Shown: piece by piece, positions 1 through 7,976 of the stretch
Layout of the letters: each line of letters opens with the position of its first letter
Numbering within the stretch: position 1 is the stretch's first letter
From: a virus
Strand: one strand, 5' to 3'
Length of the DNA stretch: 30,578 bases
Virus record (IMG/VR): IMGVR_UViG_3300006749_000008
Location: 1 to 30,578 of that record
Position numbers and translations under genes: made by a program
The notes under the pieces: model-generated
Databases searched by the model: none
What the model saw: only the letters and a program-made list of their open reading frames with translations
Told to the model about the DNA's origin: nothing

Positions 1-123
1 GGACCTATTGGCAGTTCCATAATGATACCTGTGCGTGAGGTCACGTTGGTTCCATCTTTGGCAAACTCTGTAGTCTTCCAAGTTACACTATCACTAAGCT
101 GAGATATAGGACTTTCACTACCA
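1..123. repeat. Left copy of 123-bp terminal direct repeat (contig overlap)
   Basis: This stretch is identical, base for base, to the last 123 bases of the window. It lies inside the coding sequence of the tail nozzle gene, and that reading frame continues across the join. A packaged terminal repeat would cut this gene at both genome ends. The simplest reading is an assembly overlap of a circular or circularly permuted molecule of about 30,455 bp. Confidence 0.95.
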
Positions 124-800
124 TTTTCATTAACAAATGTGCATTTGTAAAAATATTTGTTTTCAAAGTCTTTCTCATTACTACCTACACCTGGGTAATT
201 TTTACTTGTTACACTTACCAGACCTGAGGATTTAGCTTTTTTGTAGTCTTCTGTTGAAAACAAAAAGTAACCACCTGCTCTATTACTTGGGTCTGCTGCT
301 GGTCCTCTTACAATTGGTGGTGCTGTTTGTTCTTTCCAACCAACATTACTAATTGTGTCACCACCCCTGTATTTTATAATGTCATTGTTTGCGTTGGCTA
401 TAATAACATAGTTACCAACTGTTTCGTAACAAGTTAATGGGTCACTACTTTGTGGTGCTTCTCTGTTGCCTACTATTTGTTCAGCTTGTTCAGAACTACC
501 ATTGATTTCATACAACTCGTTTTCTTGTTCGAACAGTAGAAACTGCCTTGCACCATTGTGTGATGGCCAACAAAAGATAGAATGCACTGGACCATTCTTT
601 TTAAAAGGTCCTACACCACCTTGCAAAAACATATTTGTTTGACCGGTAAAATACTTTTCATATCCAAAATTTGTAGTCCAACCTTTTGTTTTGTCGTCAT
701 ACATCATATTAGATATAATTTGACCAGAAGTTGTAGGTTCTGGTCGTCCTTGAAACATACCTGTAATTTGTGCGAGCTCTGTTCTCTGCTTACTTCTCAT
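1..800 (-). CDS. Tail nozzle / tail tubular protein B-like, N-terminal part (continues at the right edge of the window)
   Basis: This is the first 266 codons of a 720-aa protein whose remainder lies at 29093-30455. The ATG at 800 follows a good Shine-Dalgarno (AGGAGA, 4 nt spacing) and lies 8 nt after the adaptor stop. No stop codon interrupts the frame down to base 1, and it joins the right-edge frame exactly once the 123-bp overlap is removed. The protein starts MRSKQRTELAQITGMF and soon shows beta-rich segments such as FLLFEQENELYEING and NYVIIANANNDIIKY, as expected of propeller-like nozzle proteins (T7 gp12, P22 gp10 type). Its position directly after the adaptor gene supports the role. 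The homology is my judgement from pattern and order, not from a search. Confidence 0.8.
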   Translation of the reverse strand, partial: MRSKQRTELAQITGMFQGRPEPTTSGQIISNMMYDDKTKGWTTNFGYEKYFTGQTNMFLQGGVGPFKKNGPVHSIFCWPSHNGARQFLLFEQENELYEINGSSEQAEQIVGNREAPQSSDPLTCYETVGNYVIIANANNDIIKYRGGDTISNVGWKEQTAPPIVRGPAADPSNRAGGYFLFSTEDYKKAKSSGLVSVTSKNYPGVGSNEKDFENKYFYKCTFVNENGSESPISQLSDSVTWKTTEFAKDGTNVTSRTGIIMELPIG

Positions 801-808
801 CCTGTCTC

Positions 809-2263
809 CTATGGCAAATGCGTCAAATTCACTCTAACTCTGTTGCGTGTAACAGGGCCAGCGCGAAAACTTGACTTTATCCAAGGACCAGCAGGTGTTG
901 TAAGGTGTTTCGCTTCAATACGTTGCAGCTCTTTGTCTGCCTTCTTTTGATAATATAATGCTTGTGTTGCATTATTAAATTTATTAAATATATCTTCACA
1001 GGTTCTATACACCAGATACCGGTGTGTGTCACTTGGCATTTTTGGTGTATCAAAATTTGCTGTAAGTGCTGGAGCCTGTTGATTATATCTAACACGTATT
1101 GGAACGCCTTTATCACCTTCGTTTGTTCTGTCGCCTGATGGGTGCGGATAAAGTCTGATTTGCCAGCATCTACCTTCATTATCTTGATAACGTTTGAGTG
1201 ACCGTAGGTTTTCTATTGATGGCACAATGTTTGAGTTTGGCCAGTCAAAACTTACGTCGTCATCTGCTATTTCAAGAAACTTTTCACCGGTAGATGATGT
1301 GTTTGTTAAGCCTGTGTATTTACTTGCACAGTCTCTAAAAATGTCTTCTTTATATTGGCGACCACTTACGGTCACGTCTTTTATTCTTACAAAAAGTCTT
1401 TTACTTACACCATTGAAACCATAAAGCGTTGTATCTGGTGTGCCGAAGCGTAAGTTGGCATTGGCCAGAGAAACAGTAAATTCTACTGCATCACTCATTG
1501 GTCCATTTATGCCACGATAATTGTAACAATATTTAAATTCATATGTTCCTACTGGCCAGTTGTTTGAACCAACACCAAACTCTGTAATGCTTAGGTCACC
1601 TGGGTCCAATGGAATATCACTCACACCTTGCACTCTTTCTGGTAGTTCATCATATGCTACCCAATCTGTAGGTGTGCCTTCTAAGTCTAATTTTAAATTT
1701 AACTCATCATCTCTTCTACGTGTAAGTTGATACAAGCTTCGATATCCTGTGTCACCAAACTCTACTGGATTTCTAATATTAATACTAATAGGATAATTAC
1801 AGTCCTGAGGTAGCGGTAAATATCTTTGCATTATCTTAGCAGTTATAGTGCTTGTGTTTGCACTATGCCAACCAGGCCATAGAAAAGGTGTTGTTGTGGT
1901 TTTCTCCACTTTTGATAATGCACAATCAGAACCAAATACATCATCAATAATAAATTCACCATTATCTCTTTCATCAGCAGCACCGCTGATTTGCACAATA
2001 GAACCTCGCATTCTTCTTGATGCACCTGTAATGGCAATTATTTTGTTTCCAGCTGTTGAACTGGTAGTAGAAAGTCCCGTAACTGTTAAGTCCGGAACGG
2101 TATATACATCAACTTCTGTGTCAGCCCAAGGCCAAGTTCGAAGCATCATAAATTCTAAGTATGTTTCATTCACCATACGATTTAGTTCGTTGATGTAAGA
2201 GGTAACGTTAGGGTCATAATCAACTATGCTTCCTATCATATCTCTCATTTGTTTTAAATTCAT
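809..2263 (-). CDS. Head-to-tail adaptor (tail tubular protein A-like), 484 aa
   Basis: This is probably the ring protein that joins the portal to the tail nozzle (T7 gp11 / P22 gp4 role). The N-terminus, about residues 1-45 (MRDMIGSIVDYDPNVTSYIN... ending TWPWAD), is helical and typical of adaptor families. The middle, about residues 50-340, is beta-rich and probably an inserted Ig-like or sandwich domain, which makes the protein much longer than the roughly 200-aa T7 adaptor. The C-terminus returns to helices (YRTCEDIFNKFNNATQALYY). The start follows GAGGG with suitable spacing. The gene lies just downstream of a terminator and just upstream of the nozzle gene, the usual order in podoviruses. 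Assignment rests on order and the N-terminal pattern. Confidence 0.75.
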   Translation of the reverse strand: MNLKQMRDMIGSIVDYDPNVTSYINELNRMVNETYLEFMMLRTWPWADTEVDVYTVPDLTVTGLSTTSSTAGNKIIAITGASRRMRGSIVQISGAADERDNGEFIIDDVFGSDCALSKVEKTTTTPFLWPGWHSANTSTITAKIMQRYLPLPQDCNYPISINIRNPVEFGDTGYRSLYQLTRRRDDELNLKLDLEGTPTDWVAYDELPERVQGVSDIPLDPGDLSITEFGVGSNNWPVGTYEFKYCYNYRGINGPMSDAVEFTVSLANANLRFGTPDTTLYGFNGVSKRLFVRIKDVTVSGRQYKEDIFRDCASKYTGLTNTSSTGEKFLEIADDDVSFDWPNSNIVPSIENLRSLKRYQDNEGRCWQIRLYPHPSGDRTNEGDKGVPIRVRYNQQAPALTANFDTPKMPSDTHRYLVYRTCEDIFNKFNNATQALYYQKKADKELQRIEAKHLTTPAGPWIKSSFRAGPVTRNRVRVNLTHLP

Positions 2264-2274
2264 ACATCCCTCAC

Positions 2275-2306
2275 TAAAAAAGTGGCATATTTTAACCCAT
2301 ATGCCA
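2275..2306 (-). terminator. Rho-independent terminator between capsid and tail genes
   Basis: Read on the minus strand, TGGCATAT and ATATGCCA (2306-2299 and 2290-2283) form a perfect 8-bp stem around an 8-nt loop. A C and a run of six T follow (2282-2276). The T run ends just before the Shine-Dalgarno of the adaptor gene, whose ATG is at 2263. It would end, or partly end, transcripts coming from the terminase-capsid genes. On the plus strand there is no T run, so it acts in one direction only. Confidence 0.85.
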
Positions 2307-2393
2307 GGGGCTCTGCGATTTTATCAGGAGAGGGGTTAGCCTATACACCCCAAGGTAGCAGAACAGAACACAAGGCTCCGAAAAATTGTTAAA

Positions 2394-2930
2394 TTACGCC
2401 CAGTTAGGTAGGACATAAACTCTTGAAGTAGCGTCAGCAGAAGTTGCCTCAAGTGCAATAGCAACCACCAAGTCAGGTTGTGCAACTGCACCAGCCCCAC
2501 CACCACCAGAACCTTCTTTTTGGTCTGAGCGGAATGTTTGGACTTGAACCAACTTACCAGCAGTTCCAAACGTAAGTCTGTCACCAGCTGAAATGTTTGT
2601 TACATCACCTTTTGTAAGTGCTTCTTCTACGATACCACGAGTAACAACATTAATAAAAACGTCTCCAGCAGAAGAAGGGTCCTCACTATCGGTAGAACTG
2701 TCAAATACTCCTACAGGAATATAGTCACTTGCGTCTGCTTCAGCAACAATAAAAGCCTTTTGGCCATTGCTTGCTTGAGAGACATCGAGTGATACAGTAG
2801 CACCAGCTGTGATTTGCTCACTTACACGGAAGCGTTCAATACGTCGTCTGTTACTTTGAGTAACGCCATCTTCACCAACGCCAGTTTCGTCTGAAGCGTA
2901 TAGTTTTTGAATTAAATCAGATGTAGCCAT
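2394..2930 (-). CDS. Capsid decoration-like protein, 178 aa
   Basis: This is probably a small capsid surface or cement protein. It follows the major capsid gene by 11 nt and has a strong Shine-Dalgarno (AGGGGG). The sequence is beta-rich, with alternating hydrophobic runs (GQKAFIVAEADASDYIPVGV, DVFINVVTRGIVEEAL) and a glycine-rich linker near residue 140 (GSGGGGAGAV). It resembles the DUF2190-type barrel proteins that often follow capsid genes, but I cannot confirm that family by eye. A terminator lies beyond its 3' end, so it is the last gene of the capsid transcript. The 87 nt between its stop and the terminator hairpin show no further coding. Confidence 0.6.
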   Translation of the reverse strand: MATSDLIQKLYASDETGVGEDGVTQSNRRRIERFRVSEQITAGATVSLDVSQASNGQKAFIVAEADASDYIPVGVFDSSTDSEDPSSAGDVFINVVTRGIVEEALTKGDVTNISAGDRLTFGTAGKLVQVQTFRSDQKEGSGGGGAGAVAQPDLVVAIALEATSADATSRVYVLPNWA

Positions 2931-2941
2931 TTTAAACCCCC

Positions 2942-3943
2942 TTAAATGTTGTGCAACACACCTTGCGATGCAAGATGTTCAGCGTAAAGTTGAACTCGAG
3001 TATAGATTTTAGCACTTCTTGCGCAGTAACCAGAAATCATTTCGAAGTCTGACATACGGAAGTTAGCGTCACTATCCATAGCGAGCTTGATATAGTCAGT
3101 GTTAAGAGCGTAAGCAAAAACAGAGTTTGCATTAGCGCTTAGCGGCAAGAATGGGTCAGCCATCATTTGAGCTCCGTGGAACGCAAGTGATAATCTACCA
3201 CCATCAAGCTGTGCTTCGTCAATGAAACGTTCATTAGCGAACAAAGCTTTCTTATATGCAGCATAACCAGCAGGTGAGATAAGAATTAAGTCTGGAGACC
3301 TTCCACCTGGGGTTCTTAATTGACAATCAATATAAAGATTAGTCAAGTTTTCAATAGCAGTTGAAGTTGCAGCATCAAAACTACCACCACAATCCACTTG
3401 TTGATTTTGGTAATCATTAGGGAAAGATGACTTAGCAATTCCACCAACAGTATTGGTTTGAGCACCAAATGCATTTTCTTCTAAGAAACCTGCTTGAGTT
3501 TGTCCATTCAAAGTGTTTAATTCTGAAAGGATTGTAGAAGTTCCTTGAACTACCTGCTTTTCAAATTCACGTTGAAGCATACCCATAACAGATTTCATAC
3601 GCGCTTCGGCGATTGAAACAATAGCGCGCTCACCTTTATTAGAAAGTTCTTCTTTCTCAGTGATTACGATTGGAGCGACAAAGTCACACCAGTTATAAGA
3701 TGCGTTACGTAGAACGTCTTGCACAGCAAGATTTACAGGTTCATATCCGGAACTAAGTTGAGTGATTGAGCTATGCTCAGCCAAAATTAAGGGGACGTCT
3801 AATTTTTGTCCGCCATCATAAAAATCAATCTGGCCCTTTTTCTTCATCTGGTCGAGAAGTGGGGTAGCCTTAAAAAGGTTATCTACTTCTTCTTCCAGGA
3901 GGATACGAAGGGTCGATGATAATACGTCATTCGATATAGCCAT
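2942..3943 (-). CDS. Major capsid protein, 333 aa
   Basis: This is the probable HK97-fold coat protein. Evidence is its length (333 aa), its place directly after the scaffold gene and before the decoration-like gene, and a composition typical of capsid proteins. A helical N-terminus (MAISNDVLSSTLRILLEEEV) is followed by KATPLLDQMKKKG, an extended-arm region (DVPLILAEHSSITQLSSGYE), a long spine-helix candidate near residues 105-135 (ERAIVSIAEARMKSVMGMLQ) and a motif seen in many phage coats near residue 220 (PDLILISPAGYAAYKKAL). Start selection is secure (TTGGAGGAAAC before ATG). It has an unusually long structured 5' leader of 143 nt, described separately, suggesting its own expression control. 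Confidence 0.85.
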   Translation of the reverse strand: MAISNDVLSSTLRILLEEEVDNLFKATPLLDQMKKKGQIDFYDGGQKLDVPLILAEHSSITQLSSGYEPVNLAVQDVLRNASYNWCDFVAPIVITEKEELSNKGERAIVSIAEARMKSVMGMLQREFEKQVVQGTSTILSELNTLNGQTQAGFLEENAFGAQTNTVGGIAKSSFPNDYQNQQVDCGGSFDAATSTAIENLTNLYIDCQLRTPGGRSPDLILISPAGYAAYKKALFANERFIDEAQLDGGRLSLAFHGAQMMADPFLPLSANANSVFAYALNTDYIKLAMDSDANFRMSDFEMISGYCARSAKIYTRVQLYAEHLASQGVLHNI

Positions 3944-3960
3944 AATTTGTTTCCTCCAAT

Positions 3961-4041
3961 TAACAGCTTAAGTTATTTATTGCGATTTGCTCTAAGGTTA
4001 TCCGTTGCCGGGTCCAAAGGTTATCCTGAGGTGAGCTGTTA
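3961..4041 (-). promoter_or_regulatory. Structured 5' leader of the major capsid gene
   Basis: In the 143-nt gap between scaffold and capsid genes, TAACAGCT (3961-3968) and AGCTGTTA (4034-4041) form a perfect 8-bp inverted repeat. The enclosed loop holds two direct copies of AAGGTTATCC (3994-4003 and 4017-4026), 23 bp apart. On the minus-strand transcript these read GGATAACCTT twice. The element ends shortly before the capsid Shine-Dalgarno. It could be an mRNA stabiliser, a processing site or a translational control structure. AT-rich sequence at 4045-4080 could hold a promoter, but I see no clear -35/-10 pair. Confidence 0.45.
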
Positions 4042-4086
4042 TTCAGGGCCTGTTGTATATAAATATATATCGTCTTTATCATTTAT

Positions 4087-4947
4087 TTACCTTTTTGTGT
4101 TATTATCTTTAACCCATTTGTAAAGGTCATAACTTTTCATACCTTTTGGCGGGCGTTTTGATGTAACGTTGTTGCCTGCACTTACCTTCAAACCATATTG
4201 ACGTGCTGCGTCTTTGTATTGTTTCAGTTCCGCTTGTTGAGCTTTTAAACTCTCGGTCTGACTTTTACCTTTCACAATGTAATAGGCTGATTGTAGGTCC
4301 AGAGCTCGGTTGTTTTTTAACAAATCAACGATATCTGTTTTATAGTCTTTAAAATCTGGATGCTCAGCAGTCCAAGCGTCAAGCTTTTGCTTGCGTTGTT
4401 GTAGCTGATATTCTTCTTGCATAGGCTTCATCATCTGTTGCATACGTCTTGCCACTTCTTCTTCAATACGTGAATTAAAAGTTTCTGTATCATATGGGTC
4501 CAGTTGTGTGTCACGTTGTGCAACCTCGCTTATGTTTTCATATACCTTACTATCTTGTAAGGCTTTCATTTGCATTTGTAATTCTTTTCTTTGTGTAGCC
4601 AGTTCTTGTGTCTTTTTTGTATATGAACTGCGCATATTAGCCAAAAGTTTTTGTGCATCTTCAGGTAGTGCTTCAACTACATTATTATAATTGATACCTT
4701 TATGTGTGCCTTCTGGTAAATTAACCTCTTCAAGACTATCAATGGTTGCTTCTTCTACAAGCTGCGCTTTTTGCTTAGCCACTGCTGGCTGAGCATCAAC
4801 TGCTTTTTGTAGCGCACTTCCAATGCGGTCCTTTATTCCATTACTGGATAGGTCATAATTCTTTTCTTCTCCTGATACATTTTCCGCTGTTGCTTCGACT
4901 GTATCAGCAGTGGCTCCTGTTGCCGTGTTGCTGATTTCATCACTCAT
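4087..4947 (-). CDS. Capsid scaffolding protein, 286 aa
   Basis: This is the likely assembly scaffold for the procapsid. It is highly charged and almost wholly helical. An acidic low-complexity N-terminus (about residues 1-35) leads to long coiled-coil-like segments (about 105-200: KKTQELATQRKELQMQMKAL, EEEVARRMQQMMKPMQEEY) and a basic C-terminus (KRPPKGMKSYDLYKWVKDNN) of the kind that binds coat protein in other phages. It sits directly before the major capsid gene, the standard position. The start has a strong Shine-Dalgarno (AGGAGGCAATA before ATG). The stop leads into the capsid leader. It lacks any protease-like motif, so head maturation cleavage is not indicated. Confidence 0.75.
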   Translation of the reverse strand: MSDEISNTATGATADTVEATAENVSGEEKNYDLSSNGIKDRIGSALQKAVDAQPAVAKQKAQLVEEATIDSLEEVNLPEGTHKGINYNNVVEALPEDAQKLLANMRSSYTKKTQELATQRKELQMQMKALQDSKVYENISEVAQRDTQLDPYDTETFNSRIEEEVARRMQQMMKPMQEEYQLQQRKQKLDAWTAEHPDFKDYKTDIVDLLKNNRALDLQSAYYIVKGKSQTESLKAQQAELKQYKDAARQYGLKVSAGNNVTSKRPPKGMKSYDLYKWVKDNNTKR

Positions 4948-4956
4948 TATTGCCTC

Positions 4957-5502
4957 CTATGACATACGTGACATTAATAAATCGTCTTCTTCACCTTCTG
5001 GTGCTTGACGAGTTGGTGCTTCTGTTTCGACTTCTACCTTTATGGCATCAATTCTCATATCATCTTCACCCATTGGTTTTGCAAGAAAGGCTCGAAAAGC
5101 CTTGTCTTTTGCATATGCAAGTAGCTTACCTGCCATTTCTTTTAAATCTCTATCACTACTTATTTCACTCATTGCCATTTGTTCGTCACCTGAGTAGTCA
5201 CTATAAGCAGCCAGAACCATACCAAGCTTACGACTAATAGCTTCTGGCATAGCACCATCTATTTTTTCAGTAACTTGTTCTTCTGGTTCGGCACCTGGAA
5301 ATAATTTAAGTGCTTCGTTTAGTCCTTTGATAAATGTATTTGTTGCACTTGCACTAAATTCACCTTCTGGTGCAATTGCTTGAAACATCATTCCTTCTAA
5401 TTTGTCGGCTTGTTGTGCCATTTCGTCCATATTTTCTGGTTTTTCTAATGGTTGCTCACGTTCCATAAGCTCCATTGTCATTCCATCTCTTTCTTCGGCC
5501 AT
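4957..5502 (-). CDS. Acidic virion-assembly protein, unknown family, 181 aa
   Basis: I do not recognise the family. The protein is acidic and rich in methionine and glutamate, with predicted helices (KLGMVLAAYSDYSG, KEMAGKLLAYAKDKAFRAFL) and an acidic, probably disordered C-terminus (PEGEEDDLLMSRMS). I placed the start at the ATG at 5502, six nt after GGAG, rather than at an in-frame TTG four codons earlier. It ends 9 nt before the scaffold ATG. Its place between the portal-linked genes and the scaffold suggests a head-assembly or minor virion role, which is inference from position only. Confidence 0.65.
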   Translation of the reverse strand: MAEERDGMTMELMEREQPLEKPENMDEMAQQADKLEGMMFQAIAPEGEFSASATNTFIKGLNEALKLFPGAEPEEQVTEKIDGAMPEAISRKLGMVLAAYSDYSGDEQMAMSEISSDRDLKEMAGKLLAYAKDKAFRAFLAKPMGEDDMRIDAIKVEVETEAPTRQAPEGEEDDLLMSRMS

Positions 5503-5536
5503 TGTGTTCTCCAATATTAATATATATTATGAAAAA

Positions 5537-5668
5537 TTATTTAGTTAATTTTTTTATTTTATCTGACTTACCACAAAGGTGGCAAACCGGTTTATCTGCT
5601 TGAAACTTAAAGTTGCATCTGAGACAATGATATATAGGTATGTATAAATCACTCTGCAGCTTTATCAT
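5537..5668 (-). CDS. 43-aa zinc-ribbon microprotein
   Basis: This is a short gene with a clear start: AGGAG lies six nt before the ATG, which sits 20 nt inside the end of the preceding gene in another frame. The product carries two CxxC knuckles, HCLRCNF (residues 14-20) and VCHLCGK (28-34), eleven residues apart, followed by a lysine-rich tail (SDKIKKLTK). This is the layout of a minimal treble-clef or zinc-ribbon domain. The 34 nt after its stop are AT-rich and carry the Shine-Dalgarno of the next gene. Function is unknown. It might bind nucleic acid or help the neighbouring zinc-ribbon protein. Confidence 0.75.
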   Translation of the reverse strand: MIKLQSDLYIPIYHCLRCNFKFQADKPVCHLCGKSDKIKKLTK

Positions 5669-6257
5669 CTAACGCTCCTGTTTCTTTCATATGTTCTACA
5701 GAAAATGCTTCTGCAATTGCACGTCCATCATCACCGTGCTTGTCAATACTATCCTTCATTCTTTTCATAGCATCTTCGTGTAAGGTTGCTTGCTTGACTT
5801 GCTGATTGAAACTATCATCAATCATATTTGACCAAGCTGCACTACCACCAGCTACTTCATCTGCTGGCACCAGTCCTTTTGCTTTTGCCTTTTTTCTCAT
5901 ATCGGCATCCGAATACACCACACAACCAAGTCCCTTGTTGTATGTGCCATTTACACCATATTTTCCTGTGCTTTCCCAACTGCTGTGTCTTGCTGGCACA
6001 CTTACTTTGCCTACAACCTTGCATTTTTTACCACATCCTGGACAACCGTTGTCCCACCATTCTTCTATACTACTTTGAAAGTAATCATCTGAAGTGTAAT
6101 AATCACTTCTAAGTTTTAAATTATCTATTACGTCTGGGTCGTCCCAGGCTAATTCTTTGTTAAATAACTTCATTCGCATATGAACATCATAACTTACGCG
6201 TGTTATGACATCCTCTATGTAACCACAGTTACTACAACTAAATGAGTATGCTGCCAT
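5649..6257 (-). CDS. FmdB-like zinc-ribbon protein, 202 aa
   Basis: The N-terminus begins AAYSFSCSNCGYIEDV, followed about 60 residues later by GCPGCGKKCKVVGKV. Together these form a CxxC...CxxC zinc ribbon like that of FmdB-type proteins, here with a long insertion between the knuckles. A later segment, VVYSDADMRKKAKAKGLVPA (about residues 114-133), matches my memory of phage relatives found beside portal or terminase genes. The C-terminal third is helical and charged. It starts inside a TAATG overlap with the portal gene and has AGGAGAAACG upstream. The role in assembly is unknown. Confidence 0.65.
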   Translation of the reverse strand: MAAYSFSCSNCGYIEDVITRVSYDVHMRMKLFNKELAWDDPDVIDNLKLRSDYYTSDDYFQSSIEEWWDNGCPGCGKKCKVVGKVSVPARHSSWESTGKYGVNGTYNKGLGCVVYSDADMRKKAKAKGLVPADEVAGGSAAWSNMIDDSFNQQVKQATLHEDAMKRMKDSIDKHGDDGRAIAEAFSVEHMKETGALDDKAAE

Positions 6258-7975
6258 TATACGTTTCTCCTGCCTCGTAATCCGAGATTAGCTGGCCCAA
6301 TAGGTGCCACTTGTTGCGCAGTTTGCTGAATTGCTTCACGAGCATCTTGCCCGACTTCGACGGCTCCTGCATCCGCCGCTGTTACGTTAGCCATTTGAGC
6401 TGCTTGAGCCTGTTCCATTTGAGCCTGCTGCATTGCTTGCTGTTGTTCGATAGCAGTCATTGTTTCTTCCACTATATAATCCGGTAGGCCAAGTGTGTTG
6501 ATTAACTCCTTGACCAACGTCGTTTGCGGAACGCCTAATCCTTGTAATAAGGGGATAGACTGTATAAATTCACGCTTACGAACTGTTTCTGAAATAGGTG
6601 TAGAAGCAGCATCAACTGCAAATACGTAAAAGTTTTCGTTTAAATCATCAGGTGTAATAACAACTGGCTTGGCATCAACAAACACCAAGTCTCTTATGTT
6701 GTCTTCATCAAGATATAAAGCAATCATTGCTAAATAACACTTAGCTATTTTCTCAATTGTTTGGTCTCTTTCTCTCGCAAGGCGACCAATTTCTGTGCTT
6801 GTGTATGCAGCCAAAGCAGCGATTTCAGTTGCGCTGGCTCGAGTGCTTTCCCCACGGGTAAATGGGGCCAATATGCTTCCTTTATCTTTATCATCTTGCA
6901 CCTGCCTGTAATAAATTTCTAATTCTGGTGGGGTGGGATTTTGAGGTAGAGGACGAATAGCACCAGCAAGGTCATCATCGTCAATTTCAACAAATAAACC
7001 ATCAATGCCGCTTGTAATTTGTGCAATCTGTTCCTCATCTAATATCCCCTTCTTTACAATATATTGACGTGAAGCCTTACGAACTGCATTAGCCTGAAAG
7101 GTTCTTATCATATTTATTTCAAATAACTGGTCATATATTCTGGACATTGCTGCATAACCAATCATTGGTCTATCCGGCAGCCTGTTGAAGAAGAGCGGTA
7201 TAATTGGAACAACTGGATTGTTGTCTGCATCTCTGAAAGGTATGGGTGATTTGTCTAAGAACTTAGTTGCACTCCATTGTTCAGACCAAAAATACAACAT
7301 ATCATTTTGTAGGTCATAAAATTCTACAACTTCAATGTATTTAAACATCTTAGCATCACTATCAATATCTGATTGTTCGTATGCACCTTCATCTTCATTC
7401 ATATAATTGTCGAAGTATTGGTCATAACTTACACCTGTATATTGCTTGGCACCAAAACGTGCTTCTGCTGCAGGAAGTGACATATAATATACGTGACCTA
7501 CATAACGACTATCTTCCCAACGTAGTGCATCTCTATCTGCAATAACATTCCAAGGTGCTACAGGTGTTAAATCAACACGATTGTAGAGGTTTGGGTCATC
7601 CTTTGGAAACATCTTGATGTAAGCATTAGGATAAATTAATGCCAAACGTGACGCATCTTCTACTGGTTGCCGCTGTTTGGTAAGAAAATCATTGGCTAAT
7701 GCTTGTGCTTTCTTTGTATCACCTGTGCCTTTCAAGCCGTTCTTAACAACAACCCCAGGGTTCTTGGTGAATAACGAGCTTATGAAGCTTTCTATGTAGC
7801 CATATCCGTCTGATGTTTGAACTGTAATACCTGCATTAGTATCTAAGTCATCCCAAAAACGGCATTCATAGGCACGTTTGTATTTATACATATCACGTTT
7901 TTGGTCGTCCCAATATCTCTTGTGTGCTTGCACTACCTGAGATAAGACACCTGGTGTAACGTTATATCTTGCCAT
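6257..7975 (-). CDS. Portal (head-tail connector) protein, 572 aa
   Basis: This is the dodecameric portal through which DNA enters and leaves the head. Supporting features are its length, its place directly after the large terminase, and typical portal patterns. These include an N-terminal helical region with RFWDDLDTNAGITVQ, a clip/stem-type stretch DRPMIGYAAMSRIYDQLFEI, and the conserved helix FTRGESTRASATEIAALAAY (about residues 368-387) followed by a long helix with ARERDQTIEKIAKCYLAM. The C-terminus is glutamine/alanine-rich (about residues 508-530), probably the barrel or a flexible tail. The Shine-Dalgarno AGGAGG lies in the last codons of the terminase gene, so translation is probably coupled. 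Confidence 0.9.
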   Translation of the reverse strand: MARYNVTPGVLSQVVQAHKRYWDDQKRDMYKYKRAYECRFWDDLDTNAGITVQTSDGYGYIESFISSLFTKNPGVVVKNGLKGTGDTKKAQALANDFLTKQRQPVEDASRLALIYPNAYIKMFPKDDPNLYNRVDLTPVAPWNVIADRDALRWEDSRYVGHVYYMSLPAAEARFGAKQYTGVSYDQYFDNYMNEDEGAYEQSDIDSDAKMFKYIEVVEFYDLQNDMLYFWSEQWSATKFLDKSPIPFRDADNNPVVPIIPLFFNRLPDRPMIGYAAMSRIYDQLFEINMIRTFQANAVRKASRQYIVKKGILDEEQIAQITSGIDGLFVEIDDDDLAGAIRPLPQNPTPPELEIYYRQVQDDKDKGSILAPFTRGESTRASATEIAALAAYTSTEIGRLARERDQTIEKIAKCYLAMIALYLDEDNIRDLVFVDAKPVVITPDDLNENFYVFAVDAASTPISETVRKREFIQSIPLLQGLGVPQTTLVKELINTLGLPDYIVEETMTAIEQQQAMQQAQMEQAQAAQMANVTAADAGAVEVGQDAREAIQQTAQQVAPIGPANLGLRGRRNV

Positions 7976-7976
7976 A

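Noticed and set aside
1-123. True T7-like direct terminal repeat
   Set aside because: It falls inside the tail nozzle coding sequence, so cutting there would break the gene; assembly overlap or permutation is more likely.
582-950. 122-codon plus-strand ORF
   Set aside because: It spans the opposite strand of the nozzle and adaptor genes, with no Shine-Dalgarno and an implausible cysteine-rich sequence.
877-1179. 100-codon minus-strand ORF within the adaptor gene
   Set aside because: It is an alternate frame of the adaptor C-terminus without start signals.
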